Shown one piece after another: positions 7,176 through 7,742 of a stretch of DNA of 7,742 bases. The stretch's first letter is position 1. The number at the start of each line of letters is the position of its first letter. Origin of the DNA: Erysipelothrix sp. Its GTDB lineage: Bacteria > Bacillota_I > Bacilli_A > Erysipelotrichales > Erysipelotrichaceae. The stretch spans positions 1-7,742 of the forward strand of contig JAAYNU010000130.1 of assembly GCA_012520695.1 (NCBI GenBank), given 5' to 3'. Made by a program: the position numbers and the translations under genes. The notes beneath the pieces are model-generated. The model was not told the origin of the DNA and made no database searches. It saw nothing but the letters and a program-made list of their open reading frames with translations.

Positions 7176-7496
7176 ATGGCTAATGCCAAAAACAATAAGA
7201 GCTCGAAGCCCTTATCGAAGAAGATTTTATCCTTCGTAAGTGTTTCATTAATGCTTGCTGTTATCGGTTTCTTCGGAACTAAATCCGTAAAGGAAATTGT
7301 GGCAACATACCAATTGAAACAGGAACTTAAAAGTGTTCAATCAGAACTCGAAACTTTAAATGCAGAGAAAGCTAGTCTGACATTAGAAAAAGAGCGATTG
7401 AATGATCCTACATATGTAGAGAACTATGCACGAGGTACTCATTTATTGTCCAAGGATGATGAACAAGTATTCATTTTACCGAAGACAAAACCATAA
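7176..7496 (+). CDS. divIC: Septum formation initiator, DivIC/FtsB family
   Basis: A 106-residue bitopic membrane protein. It has a short basic cytoplasmic N-terminus (1-16), one membrane segment (about 17-36), then a coiled coil (about 45-77, with heptad-like LKQELKSVQSELETL). The closing motif LNDPTYVENYAR (75-86), followed by an acidic DDEQVFIL stretch, is characteristic of DivIC/FtsB. In the family these proteins form a divisome complex with FtsL and DivIB/FtsQ that controls septal wall synthesis. B. subtilis also places divIC just after the yabO-yabQ genes, which supports DivIC over other FtsB-like proteins. The ribosome binding site is weak: only an AGAAG-like purine run (7161-7165) stands before the ATG. 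The gene has its own promoter and a strong terminator and so appears to be a single-gene unit. Confidence 0.9.
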   Translation: MANAKNNKSSKPLSKKILSFVSVSLMLAVIGFFGTKSVKEIVATYQLKQELKSVQSELETLNAEKASLTLEKERLNDPTYVENYARGTHLLSKDDEQVFILPKTKP

Positions 7497-7531
7497 GGGG
7501 ATTCAGCGATTACGCTATTTCTCTTTTTTTT
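7495..7531 (+). terminator. Rho-independent terminator after divIC
   Basis: AGCG (7505-7508) pairs with CGCT (7513-7516) around an ATTA loop. After a small 3-nt internal mismatch, AAGGGGA (7495-7501) pairs with TCTCTTT (7520-7526) using two G-T pairs. Eight T residues (7524-7531) follow. It overlaps the divIC stop and separates that gene from the tRNAs. Confidence 0.75.
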
Positions 7532-7546
7532 CACAAAAATTAATTA

Positions 7547-7575
7547 TTGAATATCTCCAAAAATAGGAATACAAT
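7547..7575 (+). promoter_or_regulatory. Promoter of the tRNA cluster
   Basis: TTGAAT (7547-7552) and TACAAT (7570-7575) are 17 nt apart. The start would fall near 7582, leaving only about six bases before the first tRNA. It sits in the gap between the divIC terminator and the tRNA genes. Confidence 0.65.
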
Positions 7576-7587
7576 TTAAAGAGATAT

Positions 7588-7663
7588 GCCGACGTAGCTC
7601 AATCGGTAGAGCAACTGAATCGTAATCAGTAGGTTGCAGGTTCAATTCCTGTAGTCGGCACCA
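7588..7663 (+). tRNA. tRNA-Thr (anticodon CGU)
   Basis: A complete 76-nt cloverleaf with encoded CCA. The acceptor 5' strand is GCCGACG (7588-7594). The D arm is GCTC (7597-7600) and GAGC (7609-7612). The anticodon stem ACTGA/TCAGT (7614-7618, 7626-7630) encloses the loop ATCGTAA, whose anticodon CGT at 7621-7623 reads ACG, threonine. The T arm GCAGG/CCTGT encloses TTCAATT. The acceptor 3' strand AGTCGGC (7653-7659) pairs with six of seven bases; position 7 (G) faces position 66 (A). The body closely resembles Bacillus tRNA-Thr, including AACTGA and AATCAGTAGGTTGC. Confidence 0.96.
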
Positions 7664-7666
7664 GAA

Positions 7667-7742
7667 GGGTATTTAGCTCAGCTGGGAGAGCATCTGTTTG
7701 ACGTACAGAAGGTCGGCGGTTCGATCCCGTCAGTACCCACCA
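7667..7742 (+). tRNA. tRNA-Val (anticodon GAC)
   Basis: A complete 76-nt cloverleaf beginning three bases after the preceding tRNA. The acceptor GGGTATT (7667-7673) pairs with AGTACCC (7732-7738), with one T-G pair. The D arm is GCTC/GAGC, and the anticodon stem is TCTGT/ACAGA (7693-7697, 7705-7709). The anticodon GAC at 7700-7702 reads GUC and, by wobble, GUU, valine. The T arm GGCGG/CCGTC encloses TTCGATC. The encoded CCA occupies the last three bases of the window. It is co-transcribed with tRNA-Thr, and more tRNAs may follow. Confidence 0.96.

Overview
The window looks like core chromosome of a low-GC Gram-positive bacterium (Firmicutes/Bacillota). The AT-rich composition, strong AAGGAGGT-type ribosome binding sites, lipoprotein YidC of the SpoIIIJ type, Jag, RqcP and a DivIC-type divisome protein all point there. 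No sporulation genes (spoVT, yabP, yabQ) interrupt the mfd-to-divIC stretch, which suggests a non-sporulating lineage. Erysipelothrix or another member of the Erysipelotrichia is my best guess. It rests on gene order and general feel, not on a database match.

All recognised genes are on the + strand. Region 1 (1-692) holds the last 36 codons of an unidentified basic protein, followed by a small class I SAM-dependent methyltransferase whose ribosome binding site overlaps the upstream stop codon. Region 2 (693-2868) begins with a strong sigma-A-type promoter and carries rpmH, rnpA, yidC (spoIIIJ type) and jag (khpB), the set usually found beside dnaA/oriC. A terminator-like hairpin separates rpmH from rnpA, and another overlaps the end of jag. 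Region 3 (2882-7112) is pth-mfd-rqcP, with the three genes joined by two 4-nt ATGA stop/start overlaps. Region 4 (7113-7531) is a promoter, a divIC/ftsB-like gene and a strong terminator. Region 5 (7532-7742) is a promoter followed by tRNA-Thr(CGU) and tRNA-Val(GAC). The second tRNA ends exactly at the window edge, so a longer tRNA cluster may continue.

The genes mostly serve translation and its quality control: ribosomal protein L34, the RNase P protein that matures tRNAs, peptidyl-tRNA hydrolase, RqcP for stalled 50S subunits, and tRNAs. With these are membrane protein insertion (YidC), RNA binding linked to the cell envelope (Jag), transcription-coupled repair (Mfd) and cell division (DivIC).

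I found no mobile element, CRISPR array, phage gene or clearly new system. The points worth a second look are small. YidC has lysine in place of the usual groove arginine. A terminator occupies the rnpA start region. Two ATGA overlaps tie pth, mfd and rqcP together. The window also fuses two gene blocks that are separate in Bacillus.
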